Below are positions 33,848 through 45,276 of a stretch of DNA of 64,000 nt, in pieces; within the stretch, counting starts at the first letter, position 1; every line of letters starts with the position of its first letter. Made by a program: the position numbers and the translations under genes. The notes below the pieces were generated by a model. That model was not told the DNA's origin. It made no database searches and saw only the letters and a program-made list of their open reading frames with translations. Source of the stretch: Notolepis coatsorum (lineage: Eukaryota; Chordata; Actinopteri; Aulopiformes; Paralepididae); contig OZ020589.1 in assembly GCA_963971535.1 (NCBI GenBank), forward strand, positions 76,884,811-76,948,810, written 5' to 3'.

Positions 33848-34678
33848 GATGGTCCTTTCTCGGCGGAGCTACCTACGTGAATCAGGATATAACAGGCCTT
33901 GAGCCCGATTAAGCTAAGCTCGGGGCGTGCTGGTGTCCAGCTCTCCTAGCTAACATTGCCGTGCCACGTGCCTACTATGACTTTTTGCTCCAGCTGAATG
34001 ATAACCCTCAAGGTTTGTCTCCACTGTATTATTTCAACGACGGGTACGCATGTTGCCCTTTTCTCAAGTTTAACTCAGACGAGCTGTGTTTTAATGCACC
34101 TGTTTTTATTGTCTGCACTTTGAACTTCGCATTGAACTCTGCATAGATTTCTTCTCTCAGTTGAGTGAAGTGGGTTAATTTTTTCTAAATTGTTACAATA
34201 TACCTTACAAGCAGGGCTTGACATTGGCACCTGCCCACCCGCCAGATGCGGGTAGAATTCCCCTGTGGCGTGTACCTCTGTCATTCTCCCCCCGCCACAG
34301 TGGCTAGTGGTCTGTCTGTCTGTGTGTACTGTATGTCTGTGTGTGTATGCGTGTGTGTTTATGTGTGTGTGTTTAGCGTCTTTTTCTCCCTGGCCATGTG
34401 CATAAAAAAAATAATCTCTGCCTTTGATTGGCTATATCACGTTCATTATGCAAAGACCAGCCCTGATCTGCCTCTGATTGGCTGAATGACAGAATAAACA
34501 AAAAAGCCATGTGAAACCTGAAACCTCTCTTCAAAGTTATTTTCACACTGAGTCGCGTCGTCGCCAATACACATAAGCTGGCGGGCTCGTTGAACACAGC
34601 TGCCTACAACCATCCTTACAGTACTGGCAAGTATTTTCATATCTTAACCAGCGTTGCAACTTGCAAGCCGCTTATAAT

Positions 34679-35024
34679 CAGGGGTGCAGTCGTAATATGG
34701 GCGAAGGCCAAACGCCCGCGCAAGCGCGCTCCCGCGCACGCGCGCGTGCACGCGCATACATGTTCCCTCTGTTGCGCACAAAACAGATGATACACCTTGT
34801 CTCATCCTTCCAGTGAAGTCGGGAGATCAAGCAACCCCCCACCACACCTACAGGGCTTGTATTTGGTTGTCGGTATCCTATTATTATGCAAAGTCTAGGT
34901 GATAAGTGGCGCGACGAGTCATTTTATCACCTAGACTTTGCATAATAATAGGATGCGCGCACTTCGGCCTCAGTGATGAAGGCCAAACGCCATTTGACCG
35001 CGTTTGCCCAGCACTGCACCCCTG
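34679..35024. mobile_element. Nested hAT MITE, 346 bp
   Basis: The ends are caggggtgcagt and cactgcacccctg, and the 8-bp duplication cttataat is exact at 34,671-34,678 and 35,025-35,032. The motif ggccaaacgc lies near both ends in inverted context. It is inserted inside the hAT element at 34,212-35,881 and holds a perfect inner hairpin. Confidence 0.92.
34876..34953. repeat. Perfect 30-bp inverted repeat
   Basis: The arms at 34,876-34,905 and 34,924-34,953 are exact complements (starting tcctattattatgcaaag) around an 18-base loop, gtggcgcgacgagtcatt. The arms could be the remnant of an inserted foldback or part of the MITE itself. Confidence 0.9.
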
Positions 35025-35095
35025 CTTATAATGAAACATTCCAACGGCGACATTGTTCATCAATTGATTCAACCTAGAACCTACGCGCATGCTCT

Positions 35096-35372
<277 letters not shown>

Positions 35373-35375
<3 letters not shown>

Positions 35376-35690
35376 TGATTGATTGAATGAAAACTTTATT
35401 AACAGATTGCAGAATGGGTACAGTACAGTACAGCTCAATACATACAATTGTTAAGGGGATGCAGACCAGAGAAATACTTTCGTCTTGTTTACATCAGGGT
35501 CCCCCATTTTCAATTCATCATAACATATATGACACACACGACATACAGATAGACAGTACTGCTACATCTATACATTTATGACATACCAGATTTGCAAATA
35601 CAGTACTGTTTGTGGTACAAAAAGTGTCCAGAAAAGAGTGTATATACATTTGACATAGAAACTGTACATTGGAGGAGGTCTCTCATTCAT
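35373..35690 (-). mobile_element. LINE 3' fragment, minus strand, copy 1
   Basis: Begins with tandem gatt units, then tttattaacagattgcagaa and acatcagggtccccc. The same sequence recurs at 53,670-53,965 in the same orientation with a few percent difference. Tandem-unit end and position suggest the 3' end of a 5'-truncated LINE; the encoding family is not identifiable from this piece. Confidence 0.6.
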
Positions 35691-36169
35691 CACGGTGGTG
35701 AAAAAAGTTAGTCTGGAGCCCATTTTCACATGACCATTTTAATAATCACATTATTACCATTGTTGGGTTATGATCGGCGTGTGTGGGGATTTTTGGCTGG
35801 TGAAAATGCTGAGTGGCTAGTGACTTTGGAAAACCACTAGCCACAGTGGCTAGTGAGCCAAAAAGTTAATGTCAAGCCCTGCTTACAAGTTATTGGTATG
35901 GTTAAGTTACATAATGGTGTTGTGGTTGCTGTGCTCAGTCAAGGGTGACCAACTGATGTTTGATCGATACCGGACAAGTATTCTGATGGGGGGAGGGAAT
36001 GGGGGATTGTATTGTTTTTTCTTTTTCTTTCCAGTCGACTCGCCCTGTTTTATTTTTGTTTTCACGCTCACGCTCGGTACCCAATAGGACCTTAAAAGTG
36101 GATATATATCTATTATAGTGTTCTACTCCAAACGAATTACATTCAATCATACTGCAGCCTTTTTAGACT

Positions 36170-37155
36170 ATGGCTAATTTGAATATCCTGATCTGGAATA
36201 CAGGGGGTCTCAATATACCGCATAAACGCAGTGTGCTAACATGGCTAAAAAGGAAGGAAGTGGACCTTGCTTTACTGAGTGAAACACACCTTTTATTGGC
36301 GGATAACGCAAGACTGGCAAATATATTTTACCATAACATAAGTTCTTCTTCTTTTAGCACCAAGGCCCGAGGGGTAGCCATAATAGCAAAGCGAAATTTG
36401 AATATTAAACTGTTGGATGTGTGGTCTGATGCAGAGGGTCGAATTACTATTGCTAAAATAGAATGCTCTAACCGGAAAATTGCGCTGATTTCTACATACG
36501 CCCCTAATTTGTAAGACGCTAACTTTTATGCTGTACTAACTGCAGCTATGTTGAAACTACCTGATTACTCATTAATAGTAGGAGCTGATTTTAATGCAGT
36601 TTGGAATCCATTGATTGATAGATCCAATCACGCGGAAACCTCTGATCAGAAGCAAGCTACCACAGCCCTACAGGCCTGGTCTAAGGACACAGGGTAATTG
36701 ATATGTGGCGTTCGCTCAACCCATCCGCGAGAGATTACTCCTTCTTCTCGTCGAGACATAAGACCTTTTCCAGAATTGATTATGTTTTTCCTTCCCCACG
36801 TCTCTTTGATAGCTTTGATGTTTACTTATTGCCCATAGCACTTTCAGACCACAAAGGTATCCTACTTAAGGGTTCACTCAGTAAAATAACGTCCCGCGCC
36901 CCTAGATGGCACTTTAACTTAACACTGCTGAAAAACGGAGAGTTTAACTTGCAATTTAAAGAGAAGCTCACTGAATTCCTGCAGTTTAATGCTGGTTCGG
37001 TACAGGACCCCAGAATTCTATGGGATTCGGTTAAGGGTTTTATCAGAAGTAACACTACTCTCTTTGCATCTCCGCAAGGGACGTCTCTCCAAGCTGGTGG
37101 AATTGGAAAAGCTTCATGCCACGTTTATCTCTTCATTGCAGCACAACTACTCTAG
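36170..37155 (+). pseudogene. L1 ORF2, endonuclease segment, plus strand
   Basis: Starts at ATG 36,170 with LNILIWNTGGLNIPHKRSV, LALLSETHLL and RGVAIIAKRNLNIKLLD (L1 endonuclease N-terminus). A stop follows APNL at 36,512. The same region continues with LIVGADFNAVWNPLIDRS, a stop near 36,696, and from 36,703 FFSSRHKTFSRIDYVF and ALSDHKGILL. The last block keeps the SDH catalytic histidine. The SINE at 37,181 interrupts it. Two or more stops, inactive. Confidence 0.85.
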
Positions 37156-37180
37156 TCAACTGGAGCTTCAAATTAAGGTA

Positions 37181-37598
37181 GTGATCGAGCCCAGCTCTCT
37201 GCGTTGCTACCGGCTGGCCGGTCGTTCATACTAACACAATTGGCAAGTGTTAGAGGGTGGGAAAGCCGGTGGGTGGGGATTGGACGTTGTGGACAGCGAC
37301 TCCAACAGGTCGGTTTGGTGACGCCGGTGCGGCGGAAGCAGGAAGTAGCGGGGGCAGTGTGAGCCTCCCACGCGTTACTCCTCGCCACTGAGAGTTCGAG
37401 CTGCTGCGGTGAAAAGATGCAACAGGCTGCCTCCTTGTGTACCGGAGGGGACACGTGATGCAAGGCTTCTGTCCTCACTACAACCGACCAGTGGGAGGCA
37501 TAGTCTAGCAACGTTCAAGACAGGGGAGGGAAGAATTGGATAATATGAAATTGGGATGGGAGAAAAATAGAAAAATGGGGAGAAAAAGTGGATAAAAA
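37181..37598 (+). mobile_element. tRNA-derived SINE, 5'-truncated copy
   Basis: Flanked by aaattaaggta (37,170-37,180 and 37,599-37,609). It starts just upstream of the B-box-like gatcgagccc and so lacks the tRNA head present in the copy at 45,277. Shared body motifs are gtcgttcatactaacacaat, gattggacgttgtggacagc, cacgcgttactcctcgccac and the A-rich tail gagaaaaagtggataaaa. It is inserted in ORF2 of the plus-strand L1. Confidence 0.9.
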
Positions 37599-37609
37599 AA
37601 ATTAAGGTA

Positions 37610-40260
37610 ATGAAAAAAGAGATTCACTCCATTTTAAGACAACAATCTGAATTTCAGATGCACAGAACAAGACAGCACGACTGCTTTCACGGCTCCAGGC
37701 CTAGTCACCTACTAGCTATGAAGATATGTGCCAGTGAGCAATTTGCGGATATCCCTTCCATTAAGAACCAACAGGGGGAGGTAACCACCAACCCCAAAAA
37801 GATGAATGATACATTTCGCTCTTTTTATTCCAACCATGTACAAGTCAGAGGTGGTCTTTGATCATACCAAGCTGGAGGATTTTCTCGATCAAATCAACCT
37901 ACCACAGATCTCGGAAGATAGTGCTAAGCTGTTAGCTGCACCTATCACACTGGTTGAACTTAGAAAGGCGATTGCGGATATGCAACGGGGCAAGGCTCCC
38001 GGATGGGACAGCATTCCACTGGAACTCTATCTTGCATTCTGGGATGCATGCGGTCCCTTATTACTCTCAATGATTTTACACTCAATCAAAGAGGGCAATT
38101 TTTCCAGAGATGTCAATATGGCGCTTATATCTGTTTTACTCAAGAAGGATTAGGCCCCCACCGAATGTGGCAGCTACAGGCCCCTAAGTCTCCTCGGAGC
38201 CGATCTAAAGCTATATGCCAAGGTTCTAGCCCCCCGACTTCAAAAGCATATGACATCTCTAGTTCACCCTGATCAGACCGGCTTCATAAGAGGCCACCTG
38301 GTTACTGACAACATCAGACGGTTACTGCACGTGATTGATGCCAGCAAGGATGTCGCAGTCCCTACAGCGGTCATGTCCTTTGACACAATGAAGGCATTTG
38401 ACAGATTGGAGTGGTCTTACTTGTGGGCAGTTCTTAGAAGGATGGGGTTGGGTGAGGGTTTCATTTATATGATCAAAGTTCTCTACACAGGGCCTTCGGC
38501 CATGATCTTAATGGGGAAGTTCTGCTCGCCACTCTTCTCTGTCTCGCGCTCTTCTAGACAGGGTTGTCCTCTTAGTCCCGGACTTTTCGCCTTATCCCTC
38601 GAACCTCTAGCTCAATACATTAGACAATCCCAAATGATATCTCCTGTTTCAATTCAGGGCACACATCACCATATAAGCTTATACGCAGATGATGTACTCC
38701 TGTTTATGCAGAATCCCTCCGTCTCTCTACCTCATCTTCTCAGCATGATAGATGAATTTGGCGGCCTGTCTGGCTTTAAGATCAACTGGCCAAAATCTGA
38801 CTTTCTTCCACTTAATGAGCCTGCGAAGGCTACCATCCTACCTGCAAACATACTTATGGTGCAGCACTTTAAATGTCTCGGGATTGAAATATTCCCCACT
38901 ATTAGCCAGACGGTAAGGTATAATTACTCCAGCTTGGGTGACAGTTATTACGAATGACTTCAACAGATGGTCCAAATAAAAAAATGCATTACAGGCCAGT
39001 GCGTCAATAATTTAAATGAATATTTTACCCATAATTAACTTTATCAGCTCCATGATCCCGTTACCTCCTCCTGTTGGTTACTGGCAGAAATTGCACTCTG
39101 CCTCATATAAATTTGTTTGGAACAATAAACGCCCGCGCTTGAAACGATCAACTGCCCAAAGGAGTAAACTCTATGGGGGCTTAGCATTTCCAGACTTTAA
39201 ATATTATTTTCAAGCTTTCTCTCTGAGACCTCTGATCACTTGGTTTGACTCTCAAGCAGGCGTGTATTGGCGACCATTGGAGGAGAAGATGGTGTCCCCA
39301 TATAGACTTCAGGTTATTGTGTATATACCAACATATCAATTAAGCAATGCAAATTACGATTTGGCCCTCTTATCACACATGTGATCCAGACTTGGCCTTA
39401 CACCCAGAAAGTGGGGACTAACCGCCATCAATAGCACACGCATTCCCCTCTATTCATTCAATAACAATCTCCTCCTTATTGGACAACAACCTATTAGGTA
39501 CCCTAGATGGGAAAAGAAAGGCATCCACACGTTGGGGGATATCTTCGATAACTCTGGTCTCCGCTCTTTCCCGGATCTATCCAACGGATATGATCTCCCC
39601 GGTACCTCCTTTTTCTTTTATTTACAAATAAGAGCAGCTCTGAAGGCTCATGGCGTTCCATGGGACGTTCCACTAGTGCATCACGCTTTCACAAAATATT
39701 TTATGACAAAGAGACATCGAGGGGCTTCGTTTCTGACTTTTATCGCCATTTACTTATGTCCTCGTATAAAGACCTCCCCCCGGTATACGATTTGGAGAAA
39801 GCATGTACCGAAGTTGGATGTAGATTTTGATTGGGATGCAATCTGGGAAAATCTTCGGTTATCCTCACGCAACCCAGATCACCAACAGATTCATCAAAAT
39901 TTTGTTCACATGACTTATTTGACCCCTAGACGATTGAATTTAATGGGTCTCAGACCTGACTCTTGATGTACCTTATGTCCAAACGGTGCCACCGGAACAT
40001 TTATGCATATGTACTGGGAATGTCCTCCTGTTGAGCTCTTTTGGGAAAATGTTACCTCCCAGCTATCAGATATTTTCTCTCTGACCATACCTGTTCTGCC
40101 TGCTGTATTGTTATTGAATGATGTTTCTCAATTACCAACCTCTATACATTCTAGCCGGCCTCACAGCCGCCAAAAAATGTATTGGCTCAAGATGGATACA
40201 CCCAGATAAACTATGCCAGAAGGTATGGATTCTCACTTATCTTGATGTGATTTATCTGTA
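37610..40260 (+). pseudogene. L1 ORF2, reverse transcriptase segment, plus strand
   Basis: Pieces in several frames: NPKKMNDTFRSFYSNHV; ELRKAIADMQRGKAPGWD (about 37,950); GSYRPLSLLGADLKLYAKVL (about 38,170); DQTGFIRGHLVTDNIRRLL; MSFDTMKAFDRLEW; RQGCPLSPGLF; LYADDVLLF (about 38,683, catalytic); FKINWPKSDFLPLNE. The C-terminal part includes PRLKRSTAQRSKLYGGLAFPD (shortened form: KLYGGLAFPDFKYY) and HMYWECPPVELFW near 40,003. Several stops and frame breaks. It ends at the chromovirus copy 2 junction. Confidence 0.85.
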
Positions 40261-40347
40261 GATATCCACTGCACGGGTTATAGGGGTTAATTAGTCGAAT
40301 ATCGCGATCTGGTTGGAACTCGACCGCTCTCGCCTCCCTCTCCGCGA

Positions 40348-43300
40348 ATGCCGTCACAGACTCAGGTCAGGGGCATGTCTGTACTGCGGGCAACTAGGCC
40401 ACTCCATCGCTTCATGTTCGGTTCGCCCAAACGACGGGGCTCGACAGTGACACTGGGCGCATGCACAAGCCTTAAATTTGTTCCCAGCTCCAGCCCAAAT
40501 ATGCAATTCAGTGCCACGCTTTACCACAACGGTCAATCACTCCCTCTGTCCGCGCTGGTCGACTCGGGCGCAGACGAAAACCTCATTGACGCTGGGGTAG
40601 TGTCCCACTACCACATTGCCACCGACGCCTTGCCAATTCCCCGCGATGTTCAAGGCCTAAACGTTGGTTGCTCCCGCCACACCACGCCTCTCCGCGTTCA
40701 ACTCTCCGGTAATCATAGCGAGGAGATCCGTTTCCACGTCATTGAATCCCCCCATAATCCCATCGTGCTAGGCATGCCTTGGCTAAAACTACACAACCCT
40801 GTAATAAATTGGCCAACGGGCTCAGTCACGAGCTGGAGTGCTCACTGCCACGCCTCTTGTCTACGGTCCGCGCGGTCGCCACTGGGAGCCGCAGGTTCTC
40901 CCGTTCCCAACGAACCTATTGACCTTTCGACTGTTCCTCCAATTTATCACGATCTAGAGGCTGTGTTTAGTAAACAACAGGCTCTCTCCCTGCCACCTCA
41001 TCGCCAGTACGACTGTGCTATTGATTTGCTCCCGGGAGCCCCGCTCCCCGCTAGTCGCCTGTTTAACCTCTCACGCCCAGAGAGAGAGTCTATGGAGAAA
41101 TACATCCACGAGTCCCTGGCCTCGGGCATTATTACCCCCTCCTCCTCTCCTGTCGGCACAGGGTTCTTTTTTGTGTCCAAAAAGGATGGCTCCCTTCGTC
41201 CCTGTATCGACTACCGGGGTCTCAACAACATCACGGTCAAGAACAAGTACCCCCTGCCATTGATTAACTCTGCTTTCGAACCCCTGCAAGGTGCCATAAT
41301 TTTCTCGAAGTTGGACCTCAGAAATGCCTATCACCTTGTCCGCGTCCGGGAGGGAGACGAAGGGAAGACGGCCTTTAAGACCCCGCTCGGACACTTCGAG
41401 TACAAGGTAATGCCTTTTGGGTTGACCAACGCCCCTGCCGTCTTCCAGGCCCTTGTCAACGACGTTCTCTGTGATGTCCTTAATCGCTCTGTCTTTGTTT
41501 ATCTGGACGACATTCTGATTTTCTCCCGCTCTATGGAAGAGCACATCGAGCATGTCCGCCGGGTCCTCCAACGCCTGCTGGAGAACAAGCCGTTCGTCAA
41601 GGCGGAGAAGTGTGAGTTCCACGTCTCCTCCATCGGGTTCCTCGGCTACATCATCGAGGGCGGCAAGATCCGGACGGATCCCGAGAAGATCAAGGCGGTG
41701 ACCGACTGGCCCCGTCCCACCAACGTCAAGCAGCTCCAACGCTTCCTGGGGTTTGCTAACTTCTACCTGCGTTTCATCAGCGACTACAGCCAGGTCGCTG
41801 CACCCCTCACCCAGCTCACCTCGCCTTCCGTGCCCTTCGTCTGGTCAGACAGAGTGGACTCCGCCTTCGCCGAGCTGCGCCGGCGCTTCACCTACGCGCC
41901 CATCCTCGTCCAGCTGGACACGTCCCGCCAGTTCGTGGTGGAGGTGGACGCCTCAAGTACCGGGGTAGGGGCGGTCCTCTCCCAACGCTCCGCTCTCGAC
42001 CAGAGACTGCATCCCTGCGCCTTCTTCTCTCGCCGCCTGACCCCAGCGGAGGTCAATTACGATATCGGGAACCTGGAGCTCCTGGCAGTCAAACTGGCTC
42101 TGGAGGAATGGAGGCACTGGCTGGAGGGATCGGAGATCCCCTTCCTGGTCTGGACTGACCACAAGAACCTTGCCTACGTCCAGACAGCCAAGCGCCTGAA
42201 CTCCCGCCAGGCACGCTGGGCACTGTTCTTCACCAGGTTCAATTTCACACTGACCTACAGGCCTGGCTCCAAGAATATCAAGCCAGACGCCCTCTCCAGG
42301 CAGTTTGTCCCTGAAGAGGGTTCCGCGTACCCGGACACTATCCTCCCCTCCTCCTGCCTGGTGGCCGCCGCCACCTGGGAGATCCAGTCTGTCGTCCGGG
42401 AGGCCCAGCGCGTCCAGCCTGATCCAGGTAAAGGCCCACCTAACCGGCTTTTTGTCCCCGACCTTGTCCGCTCCCAGGTGCTCCAGTGGGTCCACGCTTC
42501 CCGGTTCGCCTGTCATCCTGGAATCAACCGTACCCTGTCCCTGCTGAAGTGGCACTTCTGGTGGGTCACCATGAGGGAGGACACCCGCGACTTCGTCCTT
42601 GCGTGCACCATCTGTGCTCGTGGGAAGGCTTCCCACCAACCACCTGCCGGGCTCCTCCGGCCGCTCCCTGTTCCCGGTCGGCCCTGGTCGCACGTCGCCC
42701 TGGACTTCGTCACCGGTCTGCCTCCCTCACACGGTAACACAGTCATTCTCACTATCGTGGACCGTTTCTCGAAAGCCGTGCACTTTGTTGCTCTCCCCAA
42801 ACTCCCCTCTGCTTCAGAAACCGCGGACCTGATGGTGCTCCACGTCTTCCGCCTACACAGGATCCCGGTGGACATCGTCTCCGACAGGGGCCCGCAATTC
42901 ATCTTGCAGGTCTGGAAGGCCTTCTGTCGGGCTCTGGGGGCCACGGTCAGTCTCTCCTCCGGGTTCCACCCGCAGACCAACGGGCAGTCGGAGCGGGCCA
43001 ACCAGAACCTGGGATCCGCCCTCCGCTGCGTGACAACCCGGGACCCCTCCGACTGGAGTACAGTCCTGCCGTGGATTGAGTACGCCCACAACTTGCTGTC
43101 CTCCGCGGCCACAGGTCACTCTCCCTTTGAGTCCTCTCTGGGCTACCAACCCCCGCTGTTCCCTGCACAGGAGGAGGAGATCACCGTGCCTTCGGTGCAG
43201 GACCACCTTCGCCGCTGCAGGAGGATATGGGGGGACACGAGGGCCGTGCTGCTCCGCACCGCTGAGCAGAACCGTCGCTTCGCTGACCGCCACCGGACCC

Positions 43301-43716
43301 CGGCTCCCAACTACCAGCCAGGTCAGATGGTTTGGCTCTCGTCCCGAGACCTGCCACTCAAGTCTTTGTCCCGCAAACTCACCCCCCGTTTTGTTGGTCC
43401 CTACAAGATCTTGTCCATTATTAACCCCTCGGTCGTTAAACTCCAGCTCCCCGCCATCATGCGCATTCACCCCTCCTTCCATGTCTCGCAGCTGAAGCCG
43501 GTGGTCTCCTGTCCCCTGTCTCCTCCTGCTCCGGAGCCTCCGCCTCCGCTGGTCATCGATGACCACCCGGCCTACATTGTCCGCCAGCTGCTGGACCTGC
43601 GTCCTCGTGGCCGTGGACACCAATATCTTGTGGACTGGGAGGGCTACGGCCCGGAGGAGCGCAGCTGGGTCTCCCGCGGGATGATCCTGGACCCCAACCT
43701 CATCCGGGACTTCTAG
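40348..43716 (+). CDS. Chromovirus copy 2 pol, open frame
   Basis: One frame of 1,122 codons in a 5'-truncated element. The first residues overlap the gag end in another frame, as is common where pol is made by frameshifting or read-through. Domains: aspartic protease ([12 protein letters not shown], about residue 70), reverse transcriptase ([30 protein letters not shown] near residue 385), RNase H ([19 protein letters not shown], about 570), integrase with zinc-binding module (about 715-760), DDE core (ALDFVTG near 785, DRGPQF near 845) and a C-terminal chromodomain (about 1,075-1,112). Products would act in the element's particles and in integration; the chromodomain is thought to steer integration to marked chromatin. 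Without a 5' LTR this copy has no promoter of its own. Confidence 0.92.
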   Translation: MPSQTQVRGMSVLRATRPLHRFMFGSPKRRGSTVTLGACTSLKFVPSSSPNMQFSATLYHNGQSLPLSALVDSGADENLIDAGVVSHYHIATDALPIPRDVQGLNVGCSRHTTPLRVQLSGNHSEEIRFHVIESPHNPIVLGMPWLKLHNPVINWPTGSVTSWSAHCHASCLRSARSPLGAAGSPVPNEPIDLSTVPPIYHDLEAVFSKQQALSLPPHRQYDCAIDLLPGAPLPASRLFNLSRPERESMEKYIHESLASGIITPSSSPVGTGFFFVSKKDGSLRPCIDYRGLNNITVKNKYPLPLINSAFEPLQGAIIFSKLDLRNAYHLVRVREGDEGKTAFKTPLGHFEYKVMPFGLTNAPAVFQALVNDVLCDVLNRSVFVYLDDILIFSRSMEEHIEHVRRVLQRLLENKPFVKAEKCEFHVSSIGFLGYIIEGGKIRTDPEKIKAVTDWPRPTNVKQLQRFLGFANFYLRFISDYSQVAAPLTQLTSPSVPFVWSDRVDSAFAELRRRFTYAPILVQLDTSRQFVVEVDASSTGVGAVLSQRSALDQRLHPCAFFSRRLTPAEVNYDIGNLELLAVKLALEEWRHWLEGSEIPFLVWTDHKNLAYVQTAKRLNSRQARWALFFTRFNFTLTYRPGSKNIKPDALSRQFVPEEGSAYPDTILPSSCLVAAATWEIQSVVREAQRVQPDPGKGPPNRLFVPDLVRSQVLQWVHASRFACHPGINRTLSLLKWHFWWVTMREDTRDFVLACTICARGKASHQPPAGLLRPLPVPGRPWSHVALDFVTGLPPSHGNTVILTIVDRFSKAVHFVALPKLPSASETADLMVLHVFRLHRIPVDIVSDRGPQFILQVWKAFCRALGATVSLSSGFHPQTNGQSERANQNLGSALRCVTTRDPSDWSTVLPWIEYAHNLLSSAATGHSPFESSLGYQPPLFPAQEEEITVPSVQDHLRRCRRIWGDTRAVLLRTAEQNRRFADRHRTPAPNYQPGQMVWLSSRDLPLKSLSRKLTPRFVGPYKILSIINPSVVKLQLPAIMRIHPSFHVSQLKPVVSCPLSPPAPEPPPPLVIDDHPAYIVRQLLDLRPRGRGHQYLVDWEGYGPEERSWVSRGMILDPNLIRDF

Positions 43717-43786
43717 CGACGTCACCCGGACAAGCCTGGAGGGCCGCCAGGAGGCGCCCGTCGAGGGGGGGGGGGTTAGGGGGTCC

Positions 43787-44325
43787 TGTCACGACCAGGG
43801 CTCGAGCCTGCCAGATGAGGAGCAATCAAGAGGCTCCTATATCAACTGGCAGATCCTGTCATCCGGTGTCGCAGTGTTAAACTGCATTCCCAGGTACGAC
43901 GTCTCGACCTGAAGCCCTGCTACCCGCTCTTGTTGTTATTCCCTGTTCTAACCGCCCTCTCTTGTGCCCAAGGACCTCCGTTCCAGCGTGCCCGTCTGGA
44001 CCCCTGGTGCTGGACTACGGAGTTCCTGTTCTCAACCCCGACACAACCGGTGTCTACCTTCCTCCCGCACTGCACTAGGATTGCACCTGCCCAAGGAAAC
44101 ATTCTCTCATACTGCACGAGGAGTGCACCTGCTCAAGGACCATTCTCTCGTACTGCACAAAGAGTACCCCTGTGCAACCCCCCAAGAACATTCATCCCCA
44201 TCTGTTGTACATTCCTGCATGTGATTCTTGTCTGCTTGGGGGAAACAATTAAAACACCCTAAACCACTCCATTCTCTCTACTCCTGTGTTCGCTATTGGG
44301 CTCCACAAGAACCCCTATCCTCACA
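43787..44325 (+). repeat. Chromovirus copy 2, 3' LTR
   Basis: Starts tgtcacgaccaggg and ends tatcctcaca (539 bp). Contains aattaaaa near 44,247 as a likely polyadenylation signal and three runs of tactgcac-type direct repeats near 44,068-44,160. No second copy is seen in the window. Confidence 0.85.
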
Positions 44326-45008
44326 GACGCGTTATATGCAATAAGCCCAAATCGTTCTGGTTGCTCCCCTGAAACCCCAAATACTCCCAAATCAAAGGTA
44401 TATACCATGTACACATGTGCCTTCACAAAATTATCAAGGGGGGGGGGGGGGGGGGGGGGTAGTCTTACCCCGAAAATGCGATTGTTAGAAAACGCTTGGT
44501 TTAGGTCCGGTAAAATAGGACACTGTGATCGTTACAGAAACATGTTTCAGGTTCGGTAAAATAGACATAGGGGGTCCTAGCTTAGCCAGAAGGTACTCCA
44601 AAAAGAATAATTCCAATGATCCCATCGGCGATCGCGATTACTCGTTTATATGTAATTACTCCTGTTTACGGGAAGCTATAGGTTTTGAGGGGAGCAGATC
44701 TCCTAGTGAATGCTCTGCAAGACCTCCTCCCCCTCAGAGCCTTGACAGTCCAGTTCAGAAATTGTCTGTACTGATCCCTTTCTATCAGAGTTCAAAAGGT
44801 AGGCGATACTGCCACCTGGTGATATTCAATCGGCATTGCAATTCCAACGTAGGAAAATGAGCCAGGGACACCTATACTGATCTGGATGACCGTTTATAAC
44901 GGGGATCGAAGGAAAAATATCAAAGGATCCAAAAACGAATGTACTCGTTATTGGCGTTCAAGCGTTGGCGGCGAAACACGAGCTTACTCGTTATTGGCCA
45001 CCAAAGTG
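44326..45008. other. Possible piggyBac-like right end
   Basis: The span ends caccaaagtg followed by ttaa (45,009-45,012). The complement cactttgg parallels the ends of the TTAA element at 29,643-30,552. The motif tactcgttattggc occurs twice (about 44,943 and 44,986) beside the end, a layout like the doubled subterminal motif of that element. The left end is missing, probably lost at the chromovirus junction. A G run lies at 44,440-44,459. No coding sequence. Confidence 0.45.
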
Positions 45009-45090
45009 TTAATGATACAAATAGTGTCGTATTTATTATCATTATAATTATTTCATTCCATGGATGTCTGTCATATCGAAGTGATATTGG

Positions 45091-45214
45091 CATGACATAT
45101 TAGCATGACATCTCATTGTAATTTCAATACTGAACGACTGCACGCTTGTCAAGAGCCAATCATGCAGTCATTCAGTATTGACATTACAATGAGATGTCAT
45201 GCTAATATGTCATG
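45091..45214. repeat. 124-bp palindrome with 52-bp arms
   Basis: The arms 45,091-45,142 and 45,163-45,214 (starting catgacatattagcatgaca) differ at only two or three positions around a 20-base loop. No clear target duplication was found; it may be a foldback or MITE. Confidence 0.85.
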
Positions 45215-45276
45215 TTCTACAGTAGGACTTACTACTATAATACCTAATAAAACAAGTCATTAGAATAATAGAAGCC

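Larger units (their letters stand above)
32215..34150 (+). repeat. Duplicated ORF1-ORF2 spacer of the L1
   Basis: Two diverged copies of one spacer: 32,215-32,560 and 33,885-34,150. Shared motifs, in order, are aacaggcct, aagctaag, agctaacat/agctaacac, aaccctcaaggttt / aacactcaaggttt, ctgtattatt, tttttattgtctg and gaacttcgca. The solo LTR lies within the right part of the first copy or between the two. A tandem spacer duplication before the LTR insertion explains the layout. Confidence 0.65.
40318..44325 (+). mobile_element. Ty3/gypsy chromovirus, copy 2, 5'-truncated
   Basis: Fossil. Contains the end of gag (zinc knuckle [14 protein letters not shown], about 40,377-40,418), a complete pol frame, a purine-rich tract (ggggggttagggggtcc) and one LTR. 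The 5' LTR and most of gag are absent; the left boundary is an abrupt junction with the plus-strand L1 near 40,290-40,318. Apart from the 5' loss the pol looks whole. The LTR differs from that of copy 1, though the pol proteins are closely similar. Confidence 0.92.
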
